A stretch of 64,000 nucleotides of DNA, from contig JAGWMZ010000006.1 in assembly GCA_028871475.1 (NCBI GenBank), positions 1 to 64,000 of the forward strand, given 5' to 3'. Shown piece after piece: positions 10,671-20,326 of the stretch (the stretch's first letter is position 1; every line of letters begins with the position of its first letter). The stretch comes from Sphingomonadales bacterium (GTDB lineage Bacteria > Pseudomonadota > Alphaproteobacteria > Sphingomonadales > Sphingomonadaceae). Made by a program: the position numbers and the translations under genes. The notes beneath the pieces are model-generated. The model was not told where the DNA came from and ran no database searches. It saw nothing but the letters and a program-made list of their open reading frames with translations.

Positions 10671-11540
10671 ATGTCTACGACCTTTCAGCTCGATACCGCC
10701 ACCAGCCGGGCCAACCCCACGCCCGCGCCGGTCAAGCGCCTGACCATTCCGGCCATCCGCCGCCGCAAAAAGGATGGCGTCACGCAGGAGCCTGTCGTGA
10801 TGCTGACCGCCTATACGGCGCGCATGGCGCAATTGCTCGACGAACATTGCGACCTGCTGCTGGTCGGCGATTCGCTGGGACAGGTGATCTATGGCCTGCC
10901 CTCCTCGGTGCCCGTCACGCTCGACATGATGATCGCCCATGGCGCGGCCGTGGTGCGGGGCAGTTGGCATTCGGTCGTTATCATCGACATGCCCTTTGGC
11001 ACCTATGAAGCCAGCCCGCAGCAGGCGTTTGACAGCGCCGCGCGCATCCTGAAGGAAACCGGCGCCGCCGGAATCAAGCTGGAAGGCGGCGAGGCGATGG
11101 CCGAAACCGTGCGCTTCCTCACCCAGCGCGGCATTCCCGTGATGGGCCATGTCGGCCTCACTCCGCAGGCGGTCAACATTCTGGGTGGCTATGGCGCGCG
11201 CGGGCGAGACCCGGCCGAAGCAGAGAAAATCATCAGCGATGCCAAGGCACTGGAGGAGGCAGGCGCCTTTGCCATCGTGGTGGAAGGGGTGATCGAGCCC
11301 ATTGCCATCGCCATGACCAAGGCTGTGACCTGCCCGGTCATCGGCATCGGGGGCTCTGCGCAGTGCGATGGGCAGGTGCTGGTGGTGGATGACATGATCG
11401 GCATGTTCGAACGCGTGCCGCGCTTCGTCAAACGCTATGCGGATGCGGCAGGGCTGATCGCCCGGGCCGCCGCCGCCTATGCCGAAGAGGTGCGCGCGCG
11501 CAGCTTCCCCGGGATCGAACAGACCTATCAACCCAAATAA
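10671..11540 (+). CDS. panB: 3-methyl-2-oxobutanoate hydroxymethyltransferase PanB
   Basis: 289 residues from the ATG at 10671. PanB adds a hydroxymethyl group from methylene-THF to 2-ketoisovalerate, the first committed step of pantothenate and CoA synthesis. Characteristic motifs: [16 protein letters not shown], the Mg-binding Asp67 in [34 protein letters not shown], and [16 protein letters not shown]. The N-terminus is about 15-20 residues longer than in E. coli PanB. It is divergent from the permease and followed after 11 bases by a TerC-like gene, probably in one transcript. Confidence 0.95.
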   Translation: MSTTFQLDTATSRANPTPAPVKRLTIPAIRRRKKDGVTQEPVVMLTAYTARMAQLLDEHCDLLLVGDSLGQVIYGLPSSVPVTLDMMIAHGAAVVRGSWHSVVIIDMPFGTYEASPQQAFDSAARILKETGAAGIKLEGGEAMAETVRFLTQRGIPVMGHVGLTPQAVNILGGYGARGRDPAEAEKIISDAKALEEAGAFAIVVEGVIEPIAIAMTKAVTCPVIGIGGSAQCDGQVLVVDDMIGMFERVPRFVKRYADAAGLIARAAAAYAEEVRARSFPGIEQTYQPK

Positions 11541-11551
11541 AGGCCCACGCC

Positions 11552-12598
11552 GTGCTGACGACTTTCCGCCGCCATTTCACGGGGGCCACCCTGTTCACCG
11601 TGCTGTGTCTGGCAGCCGCTGCGGCCTATGGCTGGCATGATTCGCACAGCATCGGGGCCACGGTTTCCATGCTGTGGATCGTGGCCGTGCTGGCCGTGCT
11701 GGAAATCTCGCTGTCCTTTGACAATGCGGTCGTCAATGCCTCGGTTCTGTCCGAGATGGACACCGTGTGGCGCAAGCGCTTCCTCACCTGGGGCATGGTC
11801 ATTGCCGTCTTTGGCGCACGCATCCTGTTTCCCCTTGCCATCGTGGGGATCAGCGCCGGGCTGAACCCGGTGGAGGCGGTGCACCTCTCGCTGACCCATC
11901 CTGACCAGTATGAGCAGATCGTGGGCGGGGCCCATATCGGTATTGCCGGCTTTGGCGGGGCGTTTCTGGCGCTGGTCGGCCTCGGCTTTTTCATGGACCC
12001 GGAAAAGAACGTCCACTGGCTGGGTTGGATCGAGGACCGGCTGCGCCGCGCGGGCGGCATCAGGGCGGCGGAAATTGCGCTGGTGCTGCTGGTGCTGGTG
12101 GCGGTCTCACGCTGGCTGGCACCGCATGAGGGCTTCGTGCTGCTGACCGCCGGCATTCTGGGCATCGTCACCTTCATTCTGGTCGAAGGCATCGGCCATA
12201 TGCTCGAGGCGCGCAACGCCGCCATGGGCGTGGCGGGGGTCGCGGTCCGTTCGGGGCTGGGCAGCTTCCTCTATCTCAATGTGCTCGACACCTCCTTCAG
12301 CCTCGACGGGGTGATCGGGGCGTTTGCCCTGTCGAACAATATGGTGGTCATCGCGCTGGGCCTGTCGATCGGGGCGATCTTCGTGCGCTCGCTCACCATG
12401 CTGCTGGTCGAGGCCGGGACGCTCTCGCAATATCGCTATCTGGAGCATGGCGCCTTCTGGGCGATCGTGGCGCTGGGCGGCATCATGCTGGCCAGCACGC
12501 TGGTCGAGATCCCCGATGTCGTGACGGGTCTGGTGGGCGCGGCGCTGATCGCGGCATCGCTGGGCTGGTCAGTGAGGACTCGCAAACATGGCGATTAA
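11552..12598 (+). CDS. DUF475/TerC-like integral membrane protein
   Basis: 348 residues with a GTG start and AAAGG upstream. About eight to nine hydrophobic helices. Two repeated acidic membrane motifs, LEISLSFDNAVVNASVL (about residues 48-64) and LDTSFSLDGVIGAFALS (about 248-264), are the hallmark of the TerC/LysE-type superfamily, whose members are linked to metal (Mn, tellurite) homeostasis; DUF475 is the best-fitting group. It follows panB closely, but no functional link is evident. The exact substrate is unknown. Confidence 0.8.
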   Translation: MLTTFRRHFTGATLFTVLCLAAAAAYGWHDSHSIGATVSMLWIVAVLAVLEISLSFDNAVVNASVLSEMDTVWRKRFLTWGMVIAVFGARILFPLAIVGISAGLNPVEAVHLSLTHPDQYEQIVGGAHIGIAGFGGAFLALVGLGFFMDPEKNVHWLGWIEDRLRRAGGIRAAEIALVLLVLVAVSRWLAPHEGFVLLTAGILGIVTFILVEGIGHMLEARNAAMGVAGVAVRSGLGSFLYLNVLDTSFSLDGVIGAFALSNNMVVIALGLSIGAIFVRSLTMLLVEAGTLSQYRYLEHGAFWAIVALGGIMLASTLVEIPDVVTGLVGAALIAASLGWSVRTRKHGD

Positions 12599-12763
12599 AT
12601 CAGACAATTAACACAAAAACCAACCACTGTGGTTATACGGCAACGCCTCGAACCAATTTTCGAGAGGTAGCCGCTTTGCCGTTGCCATCCCTCCCCTGCT
12701 TTGGCAGAGCGGTGGCAGGAAGATAATGGGAGGGGAAGGGCGGCTCTTTGGGCCGCCCTTTTT
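12599..12763 (+). ncRNA. Structured 3' region or small RNA candidate ending in a terminator
   Basis: After the TerC-like gene the plus strand can fold a stem GGCAACG (12639-12645) with CGTTGCC (12680-12686) enclosing CTCGAA/TTCGAG (12647-12652/12659-12664), then CCCTCCC (12689-12695) with GGGAGGG (12728-12734), then the terminator hairpin. This is more nested structure than a plain 3' end needs. No good small protein is encoded. It could be a processed 3'UTR RNA or an independent sRNA; there is no homology evidence. Confidence 0.3.
12736..12763 (+). terminator. Rho-independent terminator
   Basis: AAGGGCGGC (12736-12744) pairs perfectly with GCCGCCCTT (12752-12760) and is followed by TTT. It ends the panB/TerC-like transcript and separates it from the convergent prsR. 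Confidence 0.8.
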
Positions 12764-12824
12764 CACGCCAAATGGGTAAAATTTTCCGCTGTTTGCCGCT
12801 TGCACGCGCGCAAGGCGCTGTCGC

Positions 12825-14186
12825 TCAGCTTTGCAGATCGTATTGCCGCAGCAAATCGTAGAGCGTTGGCCGGCTGATCCCCAGCAATCTGGCTGTGCTG
12901 GATATGTTGCCCTCGCTGCGGGCCAGTGCCTGGCGAATCACATGACGATCAACATGTTCGCGCGCGGCCTTCAGGTTGAAAGGCAATGTGTCCCCCTCGC
13001 CCGGCACGGCAAGATCGAGGTCAGCAGCGGTGACGAGCCGATCATCGGCCATGATCACCGCCCGTTTCACCCGGTTTTCCAGCTCGCGCACATTGCCCGG
13101 CCAGTTCCAGGCATCAATCGCCGCCAGCGCATCGCCCGTCATCCCCTTCACCTGCGGGTTCATGGCCCGGGCAAAACGGGTAAGAAAAGCCTTGGCCAAC
13201 AGCATGGCATCGCCGGGCCGCTCGGCCAGCGAGGGGATTTTCACCACGATCTCGGCCAGACGATACCACAGATCCTCACGGAAGCGGCCCTCGGCGATCA
13301 TTGCCTCAAGGTTCTGATGGGTGGCGCAGACAATGCGCGTGTCGACCGGAATCGCCTTGCGCCCCCCAATCCGCTCGATCACCCGCTCCTGCAAAAAGCG
13401 CAGCAATTTGACCTGCAGCGCAAAGGGAATGTCGCCCACCTCATCCAGGAACAGCGTGCCGCCCTGCGCCTGCTCGATCTTGCCTTCGGTGGTCTTGACG
13501 GCGCCGGTAAAGGCCCCTTTCTCATGGCCAAACAGCTCGGATTCCAGCAGATTTTCAGGGATCGCCGCGCAATTGATCGCCACGAAGGCCCCGCTCCTGC
13601 CGCTCGCCTCATGCAGCCCGCGCGCCAGCAGTTCCTTGCCGGTGCCGCTGGCGCCCAGCAGCATGACCGAAACATTGGTGGTGGCCACCCGCTCGATCAT
13701 GCGCGCCACCCGCAGCATTCCGGGCGCGGCGGTGATCATCCCGCCCAGCACGCGATTGTCCGAGGCCACCCGCGCGGCCAGTTGCCGGTTTTCCGCCTCG
13801 ATCTGCGCCAGATTGAGCGCGCGCCGCACGATCAGCCCCAACTCGTCAATGTCCACCGGCTTCTGGTAGAAATCATAGGCGCCACGCGCGATGGCCGTCA
13901 GCGCGCTTTCCCGCGCGCCATGGCCGCTCGCCACAATGACCTTGGTTTCGGGCCTGACGCGCATGATCTCCTCGAGCGTCGCGAAACCCTCGCTCGTGCC
14001 ATCAGGGTCGGGCGGCAGGCCAAGGTCGAGCGTCACCACGCTGGGTTCCTGCGCGCGCAGGGCGGCAAGGGCGCCAGCCCGGTCGCCCACGATGGTCACG
14101 TCGAAATCGTCATAGGCCCATTTGAGCTGCGCCTGCAGGCCGGGGTCATCCTCCACGATCAGCAGTTTGGGGCGGTCGGCCATCAT
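12825..14186 (-). CDS. prsR: PEP-CTERM-box response regulator PrsR (sigma54 activator)
   Basis: 453 residues. NtrC-like regulator: receiver domain with Asp54 (VTLDLGLPP) at 1-125, AAA+ ATPase with Walker A GASGTGKE (178-185), sigma54-contact GAFTGA (224-229) and Walker B GTLFLDEVGD, and a Fis-type helix-turn-helix at the C-terminus (NISSTARLLGISRPTLYDLL). The extended LPPDPDGTSEGF loop after the phospho-acceptor is typical of the PrsR family, which controls exopolysaccharide/PEP-CTERM genes with RpoN. It overlaps the end of prsK by four bases, so the kinase and regulator are translationally coupled. Confidence 0.92.
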   Translation of the reverse strand: MMADRPKLLIVEDDPGLQAQLKWAYDDFDVTIVGDRAGALAALRAQEPSVVTLDLGLPPDPDGTSEGFATLEEIMRVRPETKVIVASGHGARESALTAIARGAYDFYQKPVDIDELGLIVRRALNLAQIEAENRQLAARVASDNRVLGGMITAAPGMLRVARMIERVATTNVSVMLLGASGTGKELLARGLHEASGRSGAFVAINCAAIPENLLESELFGHEKGAFTGAVKTTEGKIEQAQGGTLFLDEVGDIPFALQVKLLRFLQERVIERIGGRKAIPVDTRIVCATHQNLEAMIAEGRFREDLWYRLAEIVVKIPSLAERPGDAMLLAKAFLTRFARAMNPQVKGMTGDALAAIDAWNWPGNVRELENRVKRAVIMADDRLVTAADLDLAVPGEGDTLPFNLKAAREHVDRHVIRQALARSEGNISSTARLLGISRPTLYDLLRQYDLQS

Positions 14187-16303
14187 GCAACATCCTGAGC
14201 CTGCGCCGCGCTTTCCGCTTGGGCAAGCGGCAGGCGGACGATGAAACGTGTGCCGATGCCTTCCTGGCTCTCGACATCGATGCGGCCCTGCATGGCGCGC
14301 ACCAGTTCGCGCGCCTCATAGGCGCCGATGCCAAAACCACCGGGCTTGGTGGAGACAAAGGGGCGGAACAGGCGCGTGCGCAGAAAATCCGCGCTCATGC
14401 CGATGCCCGCGTCCACCACCTCGATCCGCGCCGATGCTTCGTCGCGCGCGATGGAGAGGAACACGGGAGCCTCGCGCGCGCTGGCATCCACCGCATTCTG
14501 CACCAGATGCACCAGCACCTGTTCGATCGAATGGGCATTGCCCGAGACCACGCAAGCGTCGCGCTCGATCACGTCGACCCTGTGGCGAGCGGCAAACTGG
14601 GCCGCCACATCCCGCGCAATCGTGCCCAAGGGCACGGGCGCGACCTTCTCCACCTGCCCGCCATAGCGCGACAGCCGCGCCACCAGATGGTTCAGCTTGT
14701 CCGCCGAATTGCGCAGCGTCACCAGCATATCGGCGCGGAAATCTGGGTTCTCGGCGTGACGCTGGGCATTGCGGGCCAACAGGGTGAGCTGGCTCGACAG
14801 GTTCTTGATGTCATGCATGACAAAAGCGATGCGGCGATGGAAATCGTCAAAGCGGCTCGCCTCGGCCAGCGCCTGCTGGGAATGATGCTCGGCCAGATAG
14901 GTCGCCAGTTGCTGGCCCACCACGCGCAGCAGGTCGAAATCCTCCCAATCAAGCTTGCGCGCCTGAGGGGGCCGGGCCAACACGATGGCGCCCACCATGC
15001 GGTCAAAATGGCGCAGCGGCACCAGTGCCCAGGCCTGCGGCTCCTCATGCAACCAGCCGGGCACGATGCCCGCCTCGCCCATCTGCCCCGCGCCGGATGC
15101 CGCGTCGCGCTCGCGCAGGTCATCGAGGTCGATGATGAAATCATGGGCCTCAAAAAACGCCACCGCCTCAGGCGACAGCGCCGGGTGGCTGACCAGCGCG
15201 GCGGGCCAGCGCCAGCGCGCCGCCAGCATCATGTCGCCCAGGTCGTCGGGCAGCAGCAGCAGGCCGGCGGGACTGTCGGTGATGTCGGCCACCGCCTGAA
15301 TGGCACGCTCGTTGAGCGGGGGGGCCTCCTGTGTCTGGCGACTGATCGTCTGGGTAAAGCGCAGCCATTCGGCGCGATAGTCATAGCGATGCTGGAAGAG
15401 ATGCTTGACAAAGGTCACCCGCAGCCACGCCCGCAGCCGCCGCGAGGGCAAGGTCACCAGCGCCCCGGCGGTGGCCAGAATAACAAAGCTGAACTGCAGC
15501 CAGCGCGCGTAATCGCCCCCGGCATAGGCCAGCCATTGCGCCACCGCGATCATCGCCACGAAATAGCCGCCGATGACCAGCAGCGAGACCGAATGGAAGG
15601 TCATCGCGCGTGAGGGACGCAGCCGCCAGGCATCACGCCCGCGCATGGCGCCGACCGCCATCAGCACGGCGAACCCCACATCCACCAGCCCATGCAGCGC
15701 CGAGAGCTGGTCAGGCCAGGCGCTGTCGAGATAGGCGACGGTGTAGAGGTTGAGCTCGAACACCCAGACCGCGCCCAGCGCCATGGCCGGCCAGCGCAGC
15801 ATGGCGCGCGCGGCCTGATCGGCGCCCACGAAGAGATTGTGCACCAGCACCAGCGAGCCCACCACCGCCAGCATCGGCAGCATAACATTGAACCGCGCCA
15901 CCACCGGCTCCTGCGGCAAACCCGTGCCCACCCGACTCTCGACGAGAAGCAGCATCGGTGCCAGCAGGTCGACCGCGGCCAGCGCAATCAGCACCGGGCG
16001 CACCTGACGCACGCTGGTATGGCGCCCGTCACTGGCAAAAAGTCGGTAAAGCACGGCCAGCCAGGTAAGGTTGCGCAGGGCGAGCAGTGCGACGGTGGTG
16101 AGGCTCTGCGCCCCTTCCACCGCGCTGGAAAGGCACCACAGCGCTTCACACGCCAGCGCGGCGATGATCGCCGCCCCCGCCTGCCCGAAACGGTCCCGCT
16201 GCCCCCACAGCATCACGGCCACCGTGACCGCCGCGCAGGCGCCCGCCGCATGGGTGCTGCTGGCGGTCGCCGCCCAGAGCGTGTCGGGCGCCTGTGGATT
16301 CAT
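14183..16303 (-). CDS. prsK: XrtA/PEP-CTERM system histidine kinase PrsK
   Basis: 706 residues. The first ~300 residues are a string of about eight to ten hydrophobic helices, followed by a GAF-like domain (roughly 320-480), the histidine-kinase core with phospho-acceptor His in FVMHDIKNLSSQL, and an ATPase domain (VLVHLVQNAVDAS, DAGIGM, GFGIGAYEAREL). Multi-helix sensor plus MHDIKN box defines PrsK, the partner of PrsR in exosortase-A (XrtA) systems. Its ATG overlaps the stop of the upstream sugar transferase (16300-16303). The signal sensed is unknown. Confidence 0.92.
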   Translation of the reverse strand: MNPQAPDTLWAATASSTHAAGACAAVTVAVMLWGQRDRFGQAGAAIIAALACEALWCLSSAVEGAQSLTTVALLALRNLTWLAVLYRLFASDGRHTSVRQVRPVLIALAAVDLLAPMLLLVESRVGTGLPQEPVVARFNVMLPMLAVVGSLVLVHNLFVGADQAARAMLRWPAMALGAVWVFELNLYTVAYLDSAWPDQLSALHGLVDVGFAVLMAVGAMRGRDAWRLRPSRAMTFHSVSLLVIGGYFVAMIAVAQWLAYAGGDYARWLQFSFVILATAGALVTLPSRRLRAWLRVTFVKHLFQHRYDYRAEWLRFTQTISRQTQEAPPLNERAIQAVADITDSPAGLLLLPDDLGDMMLAARWRWPAALVSHPALSPEAVAFFEAHDFIIDLDDLRERDAASGAGQMGEAGIVPGWLHEEPQAWALVPLRHFDRMVGAIVLARPPQARKLDWEDFDLLRVVGQQLATYLAEHHSQQALAEASRFDDFHRRIAFVMHDIKNLSSQLTLLARNAQRHAENPDFRADMLVTLRNSADKLNHLVARLSRYGGQVEKVAPVPLGTIARDVAAQFAARHRVDVIERDACVVSGNAHSIEQVLVHLVQNAVDASAREAPVFLSIARDEASARIEVVDAGIGMSADFLRTRLFRPFVSTKPGGFGIGAYEARELVRAMQGRIDVESQEGIGTRFIVRLPLAQAESAAQAQDVA

Positions 16304-17739
16304 CGCGCGCCCTCGTGCCAGATCACCACGCGCAAGGTCTGCAGGATGATCAGAATGTCGAGGAAGGGTGTGTAATTCTTGACGTAATAGAGGTCGTATT
16401 CGAGCTTGTTGCGCGAATCCTCGATCGAGGCGCCATAGGGATAGTTCACCTGTGCCCAGCCGGTGATGCCCGGCTTCACCATGTGCCGCTCGGCGTAATA
16501 ACGCAGTTTTTCCTCCAGATCGGCGACAAATTCAGGCCGCTCGGGGCGAGGACCAACAAAACTCATCTCGCCTTTCAGCACGCTCCACGCCTGGGGCAGT
16601 TCGTCGATCCGGGTCTTGCGCATGAAGCTGCCGATGCGGGTGACGCGCGGGTCGTTCTGGCTGGCCCATTGCGCGCCATTGGCCTCGGCATCCTCGCGCA
16701 TGGAGCGCAATTTGATGACATCGAAGGGCTGGCCGAACAGGCCCACACGGGTCTGGCGGTAAAAGGCGGGGCCCTTGCTGCCCAGCTTCACCAACAGGGC
16801 AAAGAACAGGATGATCGGCGCGGTGAGCGTCAGCAGGATCAGGCTGAAGACGATGTCGAACACGCGCTTGGCCGCGCTGGAAAAGCTGCGCCCGGCCGAA
16901 AAGCCATCGGAGAAGATCAGCCAGCTCGGATTGACCGTATCGAGATCGACACGCCCTGTCTCGCGCTCCACAAAGGAGGAGAAGTCGTTGACATGGACGC
17001 CCGCCGTCTTGATCCGCAGCAGATCTTTCAGCGGCAGGGCATTGCGCCGCTCCTCCAGCGCCAGCACCACCTCGGACACGCCCAAATTCTCAACATGGCG
17101 CTTGAGATTGTGGATGGCGCTACGCGCAATGGCCTCTTCCACCACCACCTGCGTGCCTTCGATCATCCCGACATAGCCGACGATGACGAAGCCCGCCGAA
17201 CCGCTCTCGGCCAGTTCGCGCAACCGCTGGGCCCGCGCGCCGGCGCCCAGCACCAGCACGCGGCGGCGAAAGGCCGATGTGCCCAGAATGCCCCCCACCA
17301 CCAGCCGGTTGAGCACCAGCAGCCCGCCTGCCGCCACCATCGCGTAGAAAAAGGTCGATCGCCAGATACCGCTGCTGCCCATCACCGATTCGCAGGCGGC
17401 CAGCGCGATGATGCCCAGCGAAATCGCCACCAGCAGCCGCGCCGAGGCAAAACGCACCGAGCGCAGCGCATCGGCGCCATAGACACCCACGGCAATCATC
17501 GCGGTCAGGATCATGGCGGTAAACACCGCCAGCGGGCGGATGCGATCATCCAGCGGGCCCGAGGCCATGCCCAGTTGTTCGGCCCGCAGACGCCAGGCGA
17601 AATCGCCCGCCATCATCAGCAACGCCAGATCAATCAGCCCCAGCAGCAGAACCGCATGGGGAATGTAATGTTTGAACAGGCGGATCATGGAAGGCGGCCA
17701 TTGCTGCGTGGGGCCCGCAATGATCGGACCTTGCACCAT
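16300..17739 (-). CDS. TIGR03013-type PEP-CTERM-associated sugar transferase
   Basis: 479 residues from 17739; an internal ATG at 17688 (MIRLFKHY) is the more usual family start, and neither has a strong ribosome-binding site. Membrane-bound polyprenyl-phosphate hexose-1-phosphate transferase that starts exopolysaccharide repeat units. Four N-terminal membrane helices, a CoA-binding-like Rossmann region ([13 protein letters not shown]), one further helix, then the bacterial sugar-transferase domain with [32 protein letters not shown] and [15 protein letters not shown]. First gene of the leftward operon with prsK and prsR; other exopolysaccharide or exosortase genes are not in the window. Confidence 0.9.
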   Translation of the reverse strand: MVQGPIIAGPTQQWPPSMIRLFKHYIPHAVLLLGLIDLALLMMAGDFAWRLRAEQLGMASGPLDDRIRPLAVFTAMILTAMIAVGVYGADALRSVRFASARLLVAISLGIIALAACESVMGSSGIWRSTFFYAMVAAGGLLVLNRLVVGGILGTSAFRRRVLVLGAGARAQRLRELAESGSAGFVIVGYVGMIEGTQVVVEEAIARSAIHNLKRHVENLGVSEVVLALEERRNALPLKDLLRIKTAGVHVNDFSSFVERETGRVDLDTVNPSWLIFSDGFSAGRSFSSAAKRVFDIVFSLILLTLTAPIILFFALLVKLGSKGPAFYRQTRVGLFGQPFDVIKLRSMREDAEANGAQWASQNDPRVTRIGSFMRKTRIDELPQAWSVLKGEMSFVGPRPERPEFVADLEEKLRYYAERHMVKPGITGWAQVNYPYGASIEDSRNKLEYDLYYVKNYTPFLDILIILQTLRVVIWHEGAR

Positions 17740-17816
17740 GGCCTAAAGGAAAGCCGTAAAATGTCGGTAAATTTGACAGGCCAAGCGGCGGCGGCAGGCC
17801 AGAAAACCCCATAAAA

Positions 17817-17845
17817 CGGCGACACCACCAGCGGCGGTGTCGCCG
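17817..17845 (-). terminator. Terminator downstream of galM
   Basis: CGGCGACACC/GGTGTCGCCG perfect 10-bp stem with a 9-base loop; on the minus strand it is followed by TTTTAT, so it fits as the end of the leftward galM transcript and insulates the PEP-CTERM operon that starts about 80 bases further on. Confidence 0.75.
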
Positions 17846-17906
17846 GATTTTACAGGAGCGAACGCTTAGCGATGCGAACGCCATGCCGCCCCGCGCGCCG
17901 TTGTGC

Positions 17907-19061
17907 TTATTTCGCGCTCGTCAGGAAGCGATAGCGCATGTGGTGCATGTAGGTCTGGCCCGGGTCCAGCCGCGCCGAACCGAAATTGGGATGGTTGGGC
18001 GTATCGGGAAAGCGCTGCGGCTCCAGCGCCATGGCGCTGCCCTGGCGATAGATCACCGAGCCCTTGCCCACGATCGTGCCATCGAGGAAATTGCCCGAAT
18101 AGAACTGCATTCCCGGCTGGTCGCTCCACACTTCCAGCACACGGCCAGTCGCAGGGTCTTCCACACGCGCGCCCAGTGAAAGGCCGCTGCCCTGACGGTC
18201 GAGAACCCAATTATGGTCATAGCCATGCGCCAGAACGAGCTGTTCCTCATGCCCGTCGGTGACGCGCGCGCCGATGCGAGTGGGCTTGCGGAAATCAAAG
18301 GCCGTGCCGGCGACGGAGCGCATCTCGCCCGTGGGGATCAGCCCCGCATCGGTGGGCGTGTAGCGCGAGGCCGGAATCGTCAGCAGCTGATCCATGATCG
18401 ACTTGCCGGACAGGGCGCCCGACAGGTTGAAATAGCTGTGATTGGTCAGGTTGACGATGGTCGGCTTGTCGGTGGTGGCGCTGTAGTCGATCGCCAGTTC
18501 GTTCTTCTCGTTCAGGCGATAGGTGGCGCGCGCGGTCAGCGTGCCGGGATAGCCTTCCTCGCCATCGGGGCTGGTGTAGGACAGGGTCACGCTCGCCTCG
18601 GGCCCGCTCGTCACCTTCTCGATGGTCCACAGCTTGTGATCAAAACCGGTGGTGCCGCCATGCAGCGACTGGGCGCCGTCATTGATGGAGAGCTGATAGG
18701 CCTTGCCATCCAGCGTGAACTTGCCCGCCCCGATGCGGTTGGCATAGCGGCCGATGGACGCGCCGAAATAGGGCTCCTTGCCGAGATAGGGCGCCAGCGT
18801 GTCAAAGCCGAGCACGACATCATCCACATGGCCATGGCGGTCAGGCACGGACAACTGCTGGATCACCGCGCCCCAGGCCAGGATGCGCACCGTCATGCCC
18901 TTGGCATTTGTCAGGGTAACCGACTCGACACTCTGCCCGCCGGGCGTGGTGCCGAACACCGAGCGATCCGCACGCGCGGCCTGGGCCGAGGTGGCCAATA
19001 AGGTCGATGCGGCCAGTGCCACACATGCCGTTCCGAGCCCGCTCGCCTTCATCCTTGTCAT
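17907..19061 (-). CDS. galM: Aldose 1-epimerase (galactose mutarotase), exported
   Basis: 384 residues from the ATG at 19061, which has GAGG eight bases upstream; 19052 is an alternative. Interconverts alpha and beta anomers of aldoses. A signal peptide (MTRMKASGLG to TSAQA) implies a periplasmic enzyme, unlike cytoplasmic E. coli GalM. Catalytic motifs are intact: NRIGAGKF, the active-site His in TNHSYFNLSG and the active-site Glu in ALEPQRFPDTPNHP. Monocistronic, with a terminator at 17817-17845. Sugar-utilisation genes are not adjacent. Confidence 0.92.
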   Translation of the reverse strand: MTRMKASGLGTACVALAASTLLATSAQAARADRSVFGTTPGGQSVESVTLTNAKGMTVRILAWGAVIQQLSVPDRHGHVDDVVLGFDTLAPYLGKEPYFGASIGRYANRIGAGKFTLDGKAYQLSINDGAQSLHGGTTGFDHKLWTIEKVTSGPEASVTLSYTSPDGEEGYPGTLTARATYRLNEKNELAIDYSATTDKPTIVNLTNHSYFNLSGALSGKSIMDQLLTIPASRYTPTDAGLIPTGEMRSVAGTAFDFRKPTRIGARVTDGHEEQLVLAHGYDHNWVLDRQGSGLSLGARVEDPATGRVLEVWSDQPGMQFYSGNFLDGTIVGKGSVIYRQGSAMALEPQRFPDTPNHPNFGSARLDPGQTYMHHMRYRFLTSAK

Positions 19062-19280
19062 TCCTTTACCTCTCTTCATGCCGCTTGCCGCAAGCTGCAG
19101 GGTCATCCGCCGCGCATTTATAACTCAGACAGTTTGACGGCAATGGACAAGTTTGGCCAGCCCCCGCGCAGCATAAATCGATCGTTTCATGAACTGGGGA
19201 AGCCGCAAGGCGATGGCGCGCGCCAAAACAAAGGCCCGCAAGCGATGCACGCTGCGGGCCCTGTCTGCATAGGTTTGATC

Positions 19281-19366
19281 TGGTACGGGTGGTCGGACTC
19301 GAACCGACAAGTTGTTGCCAACGGCGGATTTTGAATCCGCTGCGTCTACCATTCCGCCACACCCGC
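19281..19366 (-). tRNA. tRNA-Leu (anticodon CAA)
   Basis: 86-nt reverse-strand cloverleaf with encoded CCA and a class-II variable arm (CGTTGGCAACAACTTG region). Anticodon stem GCGGA/TCCGC encloses loop TTCAAAA, giving anticodon CAA. T-loop GTTCGAG present. Confidence 0.95.
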
Positions 19367-19442
19367 ATGAGCGGCTCTTGCAAGCCCCTTGCGTCAGGCT
19401 CGCCTAGACGAGCTTTTCGCGCGGATCAATCCCCCAGCCGGA

Positions 19443-20264
19443 TCAATCCTTGAGGGCGCCTGCGAGAATCTTGTGCAGACGTGAATGAAGTGCATCATTG
19501 CCCGCCAGCACCTGTGCATCGCAAACCGGCTGCGACACGCCGCGCCAGTCCGACACGAAGCCACCAGCCTCACGCACCAGCAGGCAGCCTGCCGCCGTAT
19601 CCCAAGGCTTGAGGTTGCTTTCCCAGAACCCTTCGTAGCGGCCAGCCGCCACCCAGGCCATGTCGAGCGAGGCCGCGCCAAAGCGGCGGATGCCCGCCAC
19701 CTGGGGCGCCAGCGCCGCATAGATCTTCTGCCATTCCACCGTGTCGCCATGGCCGGCGAAGGGAATGCCCGTGGCGATCAGGCTTTCATCCAGATGGCGG
19801 CGGCCCGACACGCGCAGGCGGCGGTCATGCAGCCAGGTACCGCGCGCCTTTTCCGCCCAGAAGCTTTCATCGGTGATCGGCTGATAGATCAGGCCCGCGA
19901 TGACATCGCCCCAGCCGCTGCCATCCAGCTTGGGCTCCTGCGCGGCGATCGAGATCGCGAAATGCGGGATGCCATGCAAGAAGTTGCTGGTGCCATCGAG
20001 CGGGTCGATGATCCAGCGCGGCTTGGTCGGGTCCCCCTCGATGATGCCGCCTTCTTCCAGCACGAAACCCCAGTCGGGGCGCGCCGCGCGCAGTTCATCA
20101 TAGATGGTGCGCTCGCTGTGCTGATCGGCGCGGCTGACGAAATCGGCAGGGCCCTTGCGGCTGACCTGAAGGTGCTCGACCTCGCCGAAATCGCGGCGCA
20201 GGCGTTGGCCTGCCTTGCGCGCGGCGCGCTCCATCACGCGGATAAGACCTGAAACGACACTCAC
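19443..20264 (-). CDS. suhB: Inositol-1-monophosphatase family protein (SuhB-like)
   Basis: 273 residues with a GTG start; AGGAA lies upstream. Mg-dependent phosphatase of the IMPase family, which dephosphorylates myo-inositol phosphates and related substrates; SuhB proteins also influence rRNA transcription. Motifs: acidic residues in VLEEGG, the metal-binding WIIDPLDGTSNFLHG, and the C-terminal LKPWDTAAGCLLVREAGG. Lies 62 bases downstream of efp in the same direction, so the two may be co-transcribed; this efp-suhB order is seen in other alphaproteobacteria. Confidence 0.92.
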   Translation of the reverse strand: MSVVSGLIRVMERAARKAGQRLRRDFGEVEHLQVSRKGPADFVSRADQHSERTIYDELRAARPDWGFVLEEGGIIEGDPTKPRWIIDPLDGTSNFLHGIPHFAISIAAQEPKLDGSGWGDVIAGLIYQPITDESFWAEKARGTWLHDRRLRVSGRRHLDESLIATGIPFAGHGDTVEWQKIYAALAPQVAGIRRFGAASLDMAWVAAGRYEGFWESNLKPWDTAAGCLLVREAGGFVSDWRGVSQPVCDAQVLAGNDALHSRLHKILAGALKD

Positions 20265-20326
20265 AGAGGGAATTCCTGAATTTTTGGAGAAAGGCGGCGG
20301 GTCGTCACCAGCCCGCCCGCCGGATA

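Noticed and set aside
10440..11531. Leftward N-terminal extension of the permease over panB
   Set aside because: The extension is antisense to panB; permease similarity and a good ribosome-binding site begin at 10439.
14219..15613. 464-codon frame antisense to prsK
   Set aside because: Same GC-bias artefact; no ribosome-binding site and no recognisable motif.
17740..17816. Sigma54 (-24/-12) promoter before the PEP-CTERM operon
   Set aside because: No TGGCAC-N5-TTGC match; nearest TGGCC-type sequences lack the -12 element.
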